This document shows, piece by piece, positions 33,495-41,296 of a DNA stretch of 64,000 nt. The stretch covers positions 1,509,186-1,573,185 of the forward strand of contig JAWKHH010000002.1 in assembly GCA_041394945.1 (NCBI GenBank), written 5' to 3'. Source of the stretch: Bryobacteraceae bacterium (GTDB taxonomy: Bacteria; Acidobacteriota; Terriglobia; Bryobacterales; Bryobacteraceae). The first letter of the stretch is position 1, and each line of letters starts with the position of its first letter. Position numbers and translations under genes: made by a program. The notes under the pieces were generated by a model. The model did no database searches. It was not told the origin of the DNA and saw only the letters and a program-made list of their open reading frames with translations.

Positions 33495-36242
33495 TCATTG
33501 CCCCAACCCCTGCGCGACCGCGCCGAACTGCTCGCTGGCGACCGCGTTCCGCGCTCGTTGCGGCGGCGCGCCGAAGGGCCTGCGGCGCCGGTCCTGATTG
33601 TGCCCGTGGCTCGACGGGTCCCCCTGTCCCGGGGTTGCTGCTTGGGGAACCGGTCGCTGGAGTTGCGGACGGGGAGGTTCGTCGGCGTGGGGCGTGGAAA
33701 TGCGATCCGGAATCCAAGGTTCGGCGCGGTACCCGGCCTCGCGGATCGCCGCTGCTTCCGGCCCGACGAGTTGGTCCAGTCCGGCCCGGAGCCTCTCGTT
33801 CAAGCCGGCGTCCGAGGTCCGAACGACCATTTCAAGCCGCGCCGCCTGCTCGCGCACATCGATACGGACGCGCGGCTGGCCGGTTCCATCGATAGTCACG
33901 TCGACCCGTCTTACCGTGCCGCTGCGGGGATCGGAATCCGACGGTGGTTCTCGGAGGATCTGTTCTGACCGCGGCGTCGAATCGGGCGCGTCGAGCCGGT
34001 GATCGTTGCCGGCTGGCGCCGCGGCGGAGGTTCCGGGACGAGGCGCCGGCATCAGTCCGTGGCCGAGGCGGTTTCCGGAGTCGTCGTGGACCACCGGCGC
34101 CTCTCCGTGCCGGTGTCCGCTCGTGGGGTCCGATGGGTTCGGCCGTTGCCCCACGTGATTGTCGCGCGTGGAATCGACGGACCGGTCTGGCGGGGGGGGC
34201 TCTTCGCGCGCCACGGGATCTTCCACGGGAGTGTCGACCCGCGGGGACGAGTCGACTTCGATCGCGTTTGCCGGCTCGGCCGGAGTTTGGGCCGCCCGCT
34301 GGGCGCCCGGATTCTGTTCGAGCGTGCTCGATCCGCGGCCGGACTCCTGATTCGCACCGGCCTCATCCGGGAGACGCATCGAGTCTTTGAATCCTTTGCG
34401 CGCCACCTGGGAGACAGGCTGATTCGCCGCTGCCCGGCTGCTCCCGGGTTGCGCCGGGCCCGCTCCTCTCTGGTTCGTTTGCCCATGGTTCGCTTGCCCG
34501 AGAATCTCACCCCCTGATTCAACCGGTCTGGGCTGGTGGCCTGGCGAGGCGGGCGCCGGTCTTGCGCTTGCGATGGCGGCGTCCGTGTTAGCGGGCGGGC
34601 CGATCTCCTCTTTCCCTTGGGTCAACGGGCCCGGAACCGGAACGCCTTCGCCGCCGTTCCCCTGCGTTCGGAAACCTTGCACCGCTTGGCGGCCGGCAAT
34701 GACTGGCGGAGCCGAATCATCCGTCCGATTCGCGGCCGGCGCGTCCGAGGGCTGCTCCGGATCGAGGCGCAAGCCGAAGGCGACTTGCATTTCGAGCTGA
34801 GACGGCACATTGTGACGGACGCCACTGGTCTCGGCCGGCGAAGGCCTTGGTGACGATTCGTGGGTGGAGGTGTGGACCTCGGCCGGAATGCGCGAGGCGC
34901 CATCCGTCCGGTTTCCATCGCGCCCACGCGGCGGCGCGCTCACCCCCTCCTTCAAGACGATGCGCCTCGAAGCCAAGAGCGCACTCGCGGAAGGTTCAAC
35001 GGTTGGGCCCTTTTCCGGTGGATCTTCCTGGTCCAGGCCGGACGGTCGCTCTTGATTCCGGGGCTGGAGTTCCGATGACGGGCCGGCCGCGACCCGGCCA
35101 GCCGCAACCTGACCGGAGGCCCTCGTGTCCGCCGGCCGAGCGTCCAGTTTCGTTTTGGCGAGGTCCCCGGTGACGGGAGTGAGCCCCTTCCGCGCGGATG
35201 CCCCGGTCGCGGCGGACGACACGGATGTTGTGTCGTCCGATTCCGCTGGCGTCTCCCGCTCGGTGGACGGACTGGGCTGAGGGTCGCCGGGCCCGAAGTT
35301 CGGCGCGGTCGCCGCTTGTCCGGGAAGTGGCAACAGACGGAGCGAAATCGGTCCGCCGACGGGCGCAGGTAAATCGTCGCCGGTCTCCACGGCGGCGGTG
35401 TTCGCGGCGACCGCCCGACTCGCGCCGTCGCGCGGGGGATCGACAGCAGCTCCTTCGTCCGGCGTCGCATTCGCGGCCCGGCGCGGCCCGAACATTGGCG
35501 GTAGGGGTGGACGTGCTTCGGCGAGGAAGGAAGCGCCGATCGCGCCCATACCGGCTTGGCTTGTTTCAAAATGGAACCGATTGTGGCGCACGGCTGTCAA
35601 AAATGGAACTCGAATTTCGGTTGTCGTTCCGCTGGCGGATTGCGATTGCGATTCCGCCGCGTCGATGTGCGATGGATCGGCGGACTCCCTGCGTGACGGG
35701 CCGCCCGGAGCGCCAAGCGCGCCATCGGGCGCCGGCGCGATCGGCAACGATGAGAAGGACAGTCCGAGCGGCAGCGCCGGAGCGGCAGGGGGTAAGACCG
35801 GGACCGTCGTCCAGGAAAGGGATGGCGCGGGTGGCGATGTCCGCGATTCGGTGTCCTCATCGGTTTCGTCATCCATGTCGTCGGCCGATCGGGAGATGGT
35901 CTTCGGTTCCGGTTCCGGGTCGAGCGCCTCCTCGATTGCCTGGCCGAGCGAAACCGCATCGAACTGCAGCGTCGCAGGGGGCTCACTCGTCATCCACTGC
36001 ATGGATGCCGCTGCCAATCCTGGTTTGGGTGCGACCGAACGCGCCCGCTGTGATCCGTCGCCGTTCCCCGATTCGACTTCAATTCCCGGATCGGTTTTGG
36101 CGTCAAGCCCGGCCGCGAACCAGCGTACGAAGTCGAAACCGTTGGCGGGCTCGCCCGCGGTCGCCTTCGCCGGCGGTGTCGTTCCGGCCGGGAAGCCGCC
36201 GCTGAAACCGCCGTTGTCGTTGAGGGTGAAGGCTGCGAGCAC
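33495..36242 (-). CDS. fliK: Flagellar hook-length control protein FliK (very long)
   Basis: 915 aa from the GTG at 36242, which has AAGGA eight bases before it. The start is uncertain because a sigma-54-like site lies right above it. Most of the protein is low-complexity, rich in Pro, Gly, Ser, Asp and Arg, as expected of an unstructured ruler. The C-terminal switch domain is near residues 800-870 (VTIDGTGQPRVRIDVREQAARLEMVVRTSDAGLNERLRAGLDQL). FliK of enterics is about 400 aa, so the ruler here is more than twice as long. Confidence 0.85.
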   Translation of the reverse strand: MLAAFTLNDNGGFSGGFPAGTTPPAKATAGEPANGFDFVRWFAAGLDAKTDPGIEVESGNGDGSQRARSVAPKPGLAAASMQWMTSEPPATLQFDAVSLGQAIEEALDPEPEPKTISRSADDMDDETDEDTESRTSPPAPSLSWTTVPVLPPAAPALPLGLSFSSLPIAPAPDGALGAPGGPSRRESADPSHIDAAESQSQSASGTTTEIRVPFLTAVRHNRFHFETSQAGMGAIGASFLAEARPPLPPMFGPRRAANATPDEGAAVDPPRDGASRAVAANTAAVETGDDLPAPVGGPISLRLLPLPGQAATAPNFGPGDPQPSPSTERETPAESDDTTSVSSAATGASARKGLTPVTGDLAKTKLDARPADTRASGQVAAGRVAAGPSSELQPRNQERPSGLDQEDPPEKGPTVEPSASALLASRRIVLKEGVSAPPRGRDGNRTDGASRIPAEVHTSTHESSPRPSPAETSGVRHNVPSQLEMQVAFGLRLDPEQPSDAPAANRTDDSAPPVIAGRQAVQGFRTQGNGGEGVPVPGPLTQGKEEIGPPANTDAAIASARPAPASPGHQPRPVESGGEILGQANHGQTNQRGAGPAQPGSSRAAANQPVSQVARKGFKDSMRLPDEAGANQESGRGSSTLEQNPGAQRAAQTPAEPANAIEVDSSPRVDTPVEDPVAREEPPPPDRSVDSTRDNHVGQRPNPSDPTSGHRHGEAPVVHDDSGNRLGHGLMPAPRPGTSAAAPAGNDHRLDAPDSTPRSEQILREPPSDSDPRSGTVRRVDVTIDGTGQPRVRIDVREQAARLEMVVRTSDAGLNERLRAGLDQLVGPEAAAIREAGYRAEPWIPDRISTPHADEPPRPQLQRPVPQAATPGQGDPSSHGHNQDRRRRPFGAPPQRARNAVASEQFGAVAQGLGQ

Positions 36243-36553
36243 GGCGATTCCTTGTGCAATCGGGTTGCCAAGGAGTGTGGGGTGGATAAAGTACCGCTAT
36301 TTCTGATTGATTGACCAAGAACAAATGACAGGCGTATGGCAAAATCTTGTCGCAATTCGTTGGCGACTGACGTTTCTTGGTCATTCTGCGGCGGGTCGCG
36401 CCACGGCCCGCACACGGGCTGAAGAGACTCTTCAGAATCGCGCCGCCGCTGCTTTGCTTGGATTTGAGTAACTTGAAGCTGCCGCTGGATTGCTGGCGCC
36501 GCGGCCGGCGCACTGGACGTGGGAATGGCCCAATCCGTGCAAAGCATTGTTGC
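36243..36553. other. Divergent control region between the two flagellar operons
   Basis: 311 bp without a gene, clearly AT-richer than the surroundings between about 36285 and 36390. It holds a sigma-54-like site facing fliK (36255-36270) and, facing flgF, a stretch starting TAAAGTAC at 36287 followed after 11 bases by ATTGATTG, a partial sigma-28 match. A weak TGGCCC-N5-GTGCA lies at 36526 just before flgF. Confidence 0.5.
36255..36270 (-). promoter_or_regulatory. Sigma-54-like -24/-12 site upstream of fliK
   Basis: On the minus strand TGGCAA-CCCGA-TTGCA, one mismatch from TGGCAC-N5-TTGCA with correct GG/GC spacing. The predicted start (about 36244) is only two bases before the GTG of fliK, and the ribosome site AAGGA would lie upstream of it, so either fliK starts further in or the site is fortuitous. 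Confidence 0.4.
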
Positions 36554-37333
36554 ATGGATGCGTTGCTCACGTCGGCCGCCAGCGGAATGAAGGCCCGGAT
36601 GGAGTCGCTCGACATGCTGGCCAACAATCTCGCCAACCAGACGAGCCCGGGTTACAAGACCGACCGCGAGTTCTATTCGTTGTACGTCGCTCCGGAGGCG
36701 ATCGAGGCCACCGGCGCCGAGGTGATTCCGACGCCGCCCGAGGTTCCGGTGATCGAACGCCATTGGACCGACTTTTCGCAAGGGGCATTCGAGGATACGG
36801 GCAATCCGCTCGACGTGGCGCTTGCCGGGCCGGGCTTCTTCACGGTGCGCGGACCGGCGGGCCCTCTTTATACTCGCAACGGAAACTTTCGGCTCGCGCC
36901 TCAGGGCGGCGGGCCGGCGGGCGCCGCCAACCCCGGCGCCCGGCTTGAAACTGCGGACGGCTTTCCCGTGCTCGATGACCGTGGAAATCCTGTCACGCTC
37001 GATCCTTCGCAGTCCATCTCAATCTCCGAGCAGGGTGAGATCCGGCAAGGGGGGCGGGCGGTTGCACGCCTCGGCATTGTCGAATTCGCCAGGCGGGATG
37101 GGCTCGCCAAGCGTTCCGGCACCTACTTCCAATGGACAGGGCCTGCGGGCGGCGGCACGGCGGCCGCGGCGAGCGTGCACCAGGGCCGGCTCGAGCAGTC
37201 CAACCAGCCGGCCGCCGAAGGGGCGATTCGGCTGGTCACGCTCATGCGCCAGTTCGAAATGCTGCAGCGCGCCATCCAGATCGGGGCCGACATGGGGCGG
37301 CGCGCCGACGAGGTGGCCAGAGTGGGGCAGTAG
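36554..37333 (+). CDS. flgF: Flagellar proximal rod protein FlgF
   Basis: 259 aa from the ATG at 36554 (MDALLTSAASGMKARMESLDMLANNLANQTSPGYK), the axial-protein start. The C-terminal block is LEQSNQPAAEGAIRLVTLMRQFEMLQRAIQIGADM. FlgF and FlgG are close paralogues; this one is called FlgF because it precedes the canonical FlgG and its N-terminus is less typical. It forms part of the proximal rod. No ribosome site is obvious. Confidence 0.85.
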   Translation: MDALLTSAASGMKARMESLDMLANNLANQTSPGYKTDREFYSLYVAPEAIEATGAEVIPTPPEVPVIERHWTDFSQGAFEDTGNPLDVALAGPGFFTVRGPAGPLYTRNGNFRLAPQGGGPAGAANPGARLETADGFPVLDDRGNPVTLDPSQSISISEQGEIRQGGRAVARLGIVEFARRDGLAKRSGTYFQWTGPAGGGTAAAASVHQGRLEQSNQPAAEGAIRLVTLMRQFEMLQRAIQIGADMGRRADEVARVGQ

Positions 37334-37453
37334 CGTGATCGGCGGCCGGCGGCCCAAAACGGCGCACGAAGCCCGAAACGGGCGCCGCAATGAAACACGC
37401 CGCGCGCGAGGTAGCGCGAGAATCGCCGAATACCAGGACGGACAGGAGGAAAA

Positions 37454-38245
37454 GTGATCCGAGCATTGTTCAGCGCCGCCAGCGGCATGAGCGCGCAGCA
37501 GATGAACGTCGACAACATCGCGCACAATCTGGCCAACGCCAATACGGTCGGGTTCAAACAGCGGAGAGCCCAGTTTCAAGACCTCATCTACCAGAGCCTG
37601 GTGCAGCCCGGCGCCGCCGCCGGCGCGCAGACCGTCGTTCCCACCGGACTGCAGCTTGGGCTTGGCACGCGGCCTAGCTCGAACGAGATCATCTTCACCC
37701 AGGGGAACTTTCAAACGACCGGGAATCCCCTCGACCTGGTGATCCAGGGACGAGGTTTCTTCCAGGTGCGGCGTCCGACCGGAGAACTCGCCTTTACGCG
37801 CGCCGGGAACTTCCACCTCGACCGCGACGGCAACCTGGTGACCGCCGACGGCGACCCGCTCGAGCCGCAGATCACGCTGCCTCCCGAGGCGCAGTCGGTG
37901 TCGGTGGCGCAGGACGGCACCGTGAGTTTCCTGCAGCCGGGACAGACGGCGGCGCAACTGGCGGGCCAGATCCAGTTGGCGAACTTCACCAACCCGGCCG
38001 GCCTGAACAGCCTGGGCCGGAATCTCTATGCGCCGACCGATGCTTCCGGGGAACCGACGGTGGGCAATCCCGGCGGGCAGGAAGGGCTCGGCACTCTGCA
38101 GCAGGGCTATGTCGAAGCCTCCAACGTCAGTGTGGTGGAGGAGTTTGTCGGGTTGATCCTGAGCCAGCGCGCCTACGAAGCGAACTCGAAGGTAGTGAAA
38201 GCCGCCGATGAAATGTACCAACAGGTCAACCAGCTCACGCGCTAG
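37454..38245 (+). CDS. flgG: Flagellar distal rod protein FlgG
   Basis: 263 aa from the GTG at 37454 with AGGAGGAAAA before it. The sequence is canonical: IRALFSAASGMSAQQMNVDNIAHNLANANTVGFKQRRAQFQDLIYQ, the FQTTGNPLDLVIQGRGFFQV block, and a C-terminal VEEFVGLILSQRAYEANSKVVKAADEM. FlgG builds the distal rod through the P- and L-rings, which are encoded next. Confidence 0.96.
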   Translation: MIRALFSAASGMSAQQMNVDNIAHNLANANTVGFKQRRAQFQDLIYQSLVQPGAAAGAQTVVPTGLQLGLGTRPSSNEIIFTQGNFQTTGNPLDLVIQGRGFFQVRRPTGELAFTRAGNFHLDRDGNLVTADGDPLEPQITLPPEAQSVSVAQDGTVSFLQPGQTAAQLAGQIQLANFTNPAGLNSLGRNLYAPTDASGEPTVGNPGGQEGLGTLQQGYVEASNVSVVEEFVGLILSQRAYEANSKVVKAADEMYQQVNQLTR

Positions 38246-38264
38246 CGGCGGCCCGGGAGGCCGA

Positions 38265-39170
38265 TTGTCTCTCGCCTTCGCAGCGGCGGCTGTCGCGTGC
38301 ATGCCGGCGCCATCGGCGCCCGCGCCTCCGGCCGCCGACGCCTGTACGGCGGTGACGGGTGAATGGATTCTCGGGCGGGACCTCGCCGCCGCGAACCCGA
38401 CGTTTCAATTCCTGGACTCGGACTACAAGATCGGCTACGTTCCCTTGCCCGGAAGCCGCCGTGTGTTCACGGCGGCCGATCTGGCGGCAATCGCCCGCCG
38501 CAACGGCCGCGAAACGGTTCGGGCGCATTCGCTGTGCTTCGAGTACCCGACCCGTCTCCTCACCCCGGCCGACGTGATGGACCCGCTGCGGCGGTACTCC
38601 AACGCCGATTCGATCGAGATCGTGGCCATGAGCGCTTTCCCGGTGGTGGAGGGGGCCGTCGAGATCGTTGCCTCGGCGCCGCTCGCGGGTGAGCAGTCCG
38701 GGTTGCGGCTGTTTCGCGGCCGCGTGCGCTACGGCGGCCGCAGGACGCAGTCGTTGTGGGTTCGCGCCATTTGCCAGTATGCGCACTCCCGGCTCGTCGC
38801 CAAGGTGGATCTGGAGGCCGGGCGGCCGATTCAAACGGGCGACGTAGGACTCGAACAGATCCGTTCCGATCGGCCGGCGGCGCCCGGCGTGGAGAGCGTC
38901 GATTCGATTCTCGGACTCGCGCCGCGAAGGGCGATGCGGGCCGGCGCGGCCATCGAACGGAGAATGCTCGAGCGGCCGAAGCTGATCCGGCGCGGCGATC
39001 GCGTCCGGGTGGAGGTGCGCCGCGGCAGCGCGCATCTCGAACTCGATTCGGAGGCGGAAACGGCCGGGCGGGCCGGCGATGCGGTTCTGCTGCGAAACCC
39101 GGAGACGGGGCGCCGTTTTCGCGCCGTAGTGGCGGCCGCCGGCCGCGCCATCGCCGGAGAAACACCATGA
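38265..39170 (+). CDS. flgA: P-ring assembly chaperone FlgA
   Basis: 301 aa from a TTG at 38265, chosen because GGGAGG lies four bases upstream and a signal peptide follows at once (SLAFAAAAVACMPAPSAPA). There is no ATG that keeps the signal, except ones inside flgG. The SAF/FlgA domain is at the C-terminus (DLEAGRPIQTGDVGLEQIR, GAAIERRMLERPKLIRRGDRVRVEVRRGSAHLEL). FlgA guides FlgI assembly in the periplasm. The stop overlaps flgH. Confidence 0.88.
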   Translation: MSLAFAAAAVACMPAPSAPAPPAADACTAVTGEWILGRDLAAANPTFQFLDSDYKIGYVPLPGSRRVFTAADLAAIARRNGRETVRAHSLCFEYPTRLLTPADVMDPLRRYSNADSIEIVAMSAFPVVEGAVEIVASAPLAGEQSGLRLFRGRVRYGGRRTQSLWVRAICQYAHSRLVAKVDLEAGRPIQTGDVGLEQIRSDRPAAPGVESVDSILGLAPRRAMRAGAAIERRMLERPKLIRRGDRVRVEVRRGSAHLELDSEAETAGRAGDAVLLRNPETGRRFRAVVAAAGRAIAGETP

Positions 39171-39781
39171 CAAAACCAATCCTCATCCTGCTCTCGCTCC
39201 TGGTCGGGCGCGCCTCGGCGCAGGCCCCATTCACTCCCGGATCGCTGTACACGCCAGCCGGCCGCCTCGCCGATCTCGGCCGGGACTTCCGGGCGAGTCA
39301 ACTGGACGACGTCGTGACGATCGTTGTCTCCGACCGCGCCTCGGCGCTCGCGCGCGGAACCACCAATTCGGCTCGAAAGAGTTCCGCGTCGGCTTCGATC
39401 GGAACACTGCTCGGCCCTGTGCGCGCGGCCGGGCCACTCGCCAACCTGGCTGGCGCCGATTCCGACGTCAAACTGGACGGTCAGGGGCAGACGAGCCGCG
39501 AGACGGTGCTGACCACAACCCTGTCGGCCCGCGTGATTCATGTCTACGAAAACGGCAACCTCCTTCTCGAAGGAGTGAAGCAGATCAACGTGAACTCGGA
39601 GATGCAGACCATCGAAGTCCGCGGGATCGCCCGTTGGAACGATATTGGCCGCGCCAATCAGGTGCGGTCGGACCAACTGGCCGATCTCACGGTCCAGGTT
39701 CGCGGCAAAGGCGTTGTCGGCGATGCGATCCGCCGTCCTAACTTCCTCTACCGCCTGCTTCTCGGGCTCCTGCCGTTCTAG
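39167..39781 (+). CDS. flgH: Flagellar L-ring protein FlgH
   Basis: 204 aa from the ATG overlapping flgA. Signal peptide MTKPILILLSLLVGRASAQ, without a lipobox cysteine, whereas most FlgH are lipoproteins. Conserved FlgH blocks are RASQLDDVVTIVVSDRASALARG, TTLSARVIHVYENGNLLLEG and QTIEVRGIARWNDIGRANQVRSDQLADL. It forms the outer-membrane ring, showing that the organism has a diderm envelope. Confidence 0.93.
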   Translation: MTKPILILLSLLVGRASAQAPFTPGSLYTPAGRLADLGRDFRASQLDDVVTIVVSDRASALARGTTNSARKSSASASIGTLLGPVRAAGPLANLAGADSDVKLDGQGQTSRETVLTTTLSARVIHVYENGNLLLEGVKQINVNSEMQTIEVRGIARWNDIGRANQVRSDQLADLTVQVRGKGVVGDAIRRPNFLYRLLLGLLPF

Positions 39782-39797
39782 CCGGTTTATCTGAAAT

Positions 39798-40958
39798 ATG
39801 CGCAGACACGTCCTACTACCCCGACTGCAATTGACCCTACTGCTGGCGGCGGTGTTCGGCTCGACGGGGATCGCCGCAGATACCGGAGCGCCGCCCGCCC
39901 GGCCGGCGGCGCCAACCGGTTCGCGGCTCAAGGAGCTGGTAAGCCTCGAGGGCATCCGTGAGAACCAGTTGCTCGGCTACGGGCTGGTGGTGGGGCTGGC
40001 CGGCACGGGCGACAAGCGACAAACCGTATTTCCGGCGCAGACGCTCGCCAACCTCCTCGAGCGGATGGGAGTATCGGTCAACCCGGCCGCGTTGCAGGCA
40101 AAGAATACGGCCGCCGTAATGATCACGGCGACATTGCCCGCCTTCGCGCAGCCCGGCACCCGGATCGATGTCGAAGTCGCGGCGATGGGAGACGCCACCA
40201 ATCTCCAGGGCGGTCTGCTGTTGATGACTCCGCTCAAGGCGGCCACCGGGCAGGTCTTCGCCGTGGCGCAGGGGCCGCTCGTCACCGGTGGGTTCGCGGC
40301 CGGGCGAGGGGGCACCGGGCAAGTCGTGAATCATCCGACGGCCGGGCGGGTTCCGCAGGGGGCGATCGTCGAATCGGCGCCGCCTTCGGCCTTCGCCGGC
40401 GACCATCTCCGGCTGCAGCTGCGCCGTCCGGACTTTACCACGGCCTCGCGAATCGCGGCGGCGATCAACGCCAAGATGGCGGCGCGGGGACCTTCGGTGG
40501 CTCGCGCCGAGAACCCGAGCCTGGTGTTGGTCGACCTGCCGGCCGCCTGGCGCGAACGGCCCGTCGAGTTCGTCTCCGCGGTCGAGGCCATCCGCGTCGA
40601 CCCGGACCGCGCCGCCCGCATCGTCGTCAATGAAAAAACGGGCACCATCACGATGGGCAAGGAACTGCGCATCGCGCCGGTCTCGATCCTCCATGGGAAT
40701 CTCACCGTCGAGATCGAAACCTCCTTCGATGTCTCGCAGCCGAACCCGCTGGCCCAGGGCGAGACGGCGGTAGCGCCGCGCGTCGGCGTCGGCGTCAACG
40801 CCGAGAAGGCGCGCAACATCAACCTCCGCGAAGGCGCCACCGTCGAGGATCTCGTTCAAGCGCTGCTCGCCATCGGATCCACGCCGCGCGACATCATCGC
40901 CATCCTCCAGAACCTGAATACCGCCGGTGCGCTCGACGCACAAATCGAGGTGATCTGA
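39798..40958 (+). CDS. flgI: Flagellar P-ring protein FlgI
   Basis: 386 aa. Signal peptide (LQLTLLLAAVFGSTGIAAD) then the FlgI hallmarks RLKELVSLEGIRENQLLGYGLVVGLAGTGDK, NTAAVMITATLPAFAQPGTRIDVEVAAMGDATNLQGG and VEDLVQALLAIGSTPRDIIAILQNLNTAGALDAQIEVI. It forms the ring in the peptidoglycan layer. No good ribosome site is seen. Its stop overlaps the flgJ start (TGATG). Confidence 0.96.
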   Translation: MRRHVLLPRLQLTLLLAAVFGSTGIAADTGAPPARPAAPTGSRLKELVSLEGIRENQLLGYGLVVGLAGTGDKRQTVFPAQTLANLLERMGVSVNPAALQAKNTAAVMITATLPAFAQPGTRIDVEVAAMGDATNLQGGLLLMTPLKAATGQVFAVAQGPLVTGGFAAGRGGTGQVVNHPTAGRVPQGAIVESAPPSAFAGDHLRLQLRRPDFTTASRIAAAINAKMAARGPSVARAENPSLVLVDLPAAWRERPVEFVSAVEAIRVDPDRAARIVVNEKTGTITMGKELRIAPVSILHGNLTVEIETSFDVSQPNPLAQGETAVAPRVGVGVNAEKARNINLREGATVEDLVQALLAIGSTPRDIIAILQNLNTAGALDAQIEVI

Positions 40959-41296
40959 TGACGCTTTCGGCCATCCCCGGCGCGCTCGCCGCTCGATCCG
41001 ATCTCCCGAGCCTTGCCGGCGGCAAACCGGCCGAAGCCGCCACCCAGTTCGAAGCGCTGCTGCTTTCCCAGATCCTGCGCGACGCCCGCGAATCGTCGGG
41101 CGGCGGCGCTTTCGGAGGCGGCGACGAAGGCTCTTCGGCCATCGCGGAATTCGCGGAAGAACAAGTGGCGCGGGCGATGGCCCAGTCCGGAGGGCTCGGG
41201 CTGGCGTCGCTCATCGAGTCCGGGCTGGCGCGCGAGGAGGCGGATGCCCGCGCCGAAAAATCCAGACCGGCGGCAACGCCGGACCTCAGCCGTTGA
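40958..41296 (+). CDS. flgJ: Rod-assembly protein FlgJ, N-terminal domain only
   Basis: 112 aa. The rod-binding domain is present (AATQFEALLLSQILRDARESS ... AEFAEEQVARAMAQSGGLGLASLIESGL). The muramidase domain found in enteric FlgJ is missing, so peptidoglycan opening must be done by another enzyme, as in many non-enteric bacteria. It ends the plus-strand flagellar operon and overlaps the end of the convergent malQ by 11 bp. Confidence 0.88.
   Translation: MTLSAIPGALAARSDLPSLAGGKPAEAATQFEALLLSQILRDARESSGGGAFGGGDEGSSAIAEFAEEQVARAMAQSGGLGLASLIESGLAREEADARAEKSRPAATPDLSR

Noticed and set aside
36526..36541. Sigma-54-like site TGGCCC-N5-GTGCA before flgF
   Set aside because: Two mismatches from consensus, and the predicted start would fall two bases before the ATG. 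Too weak to list as a promoter.
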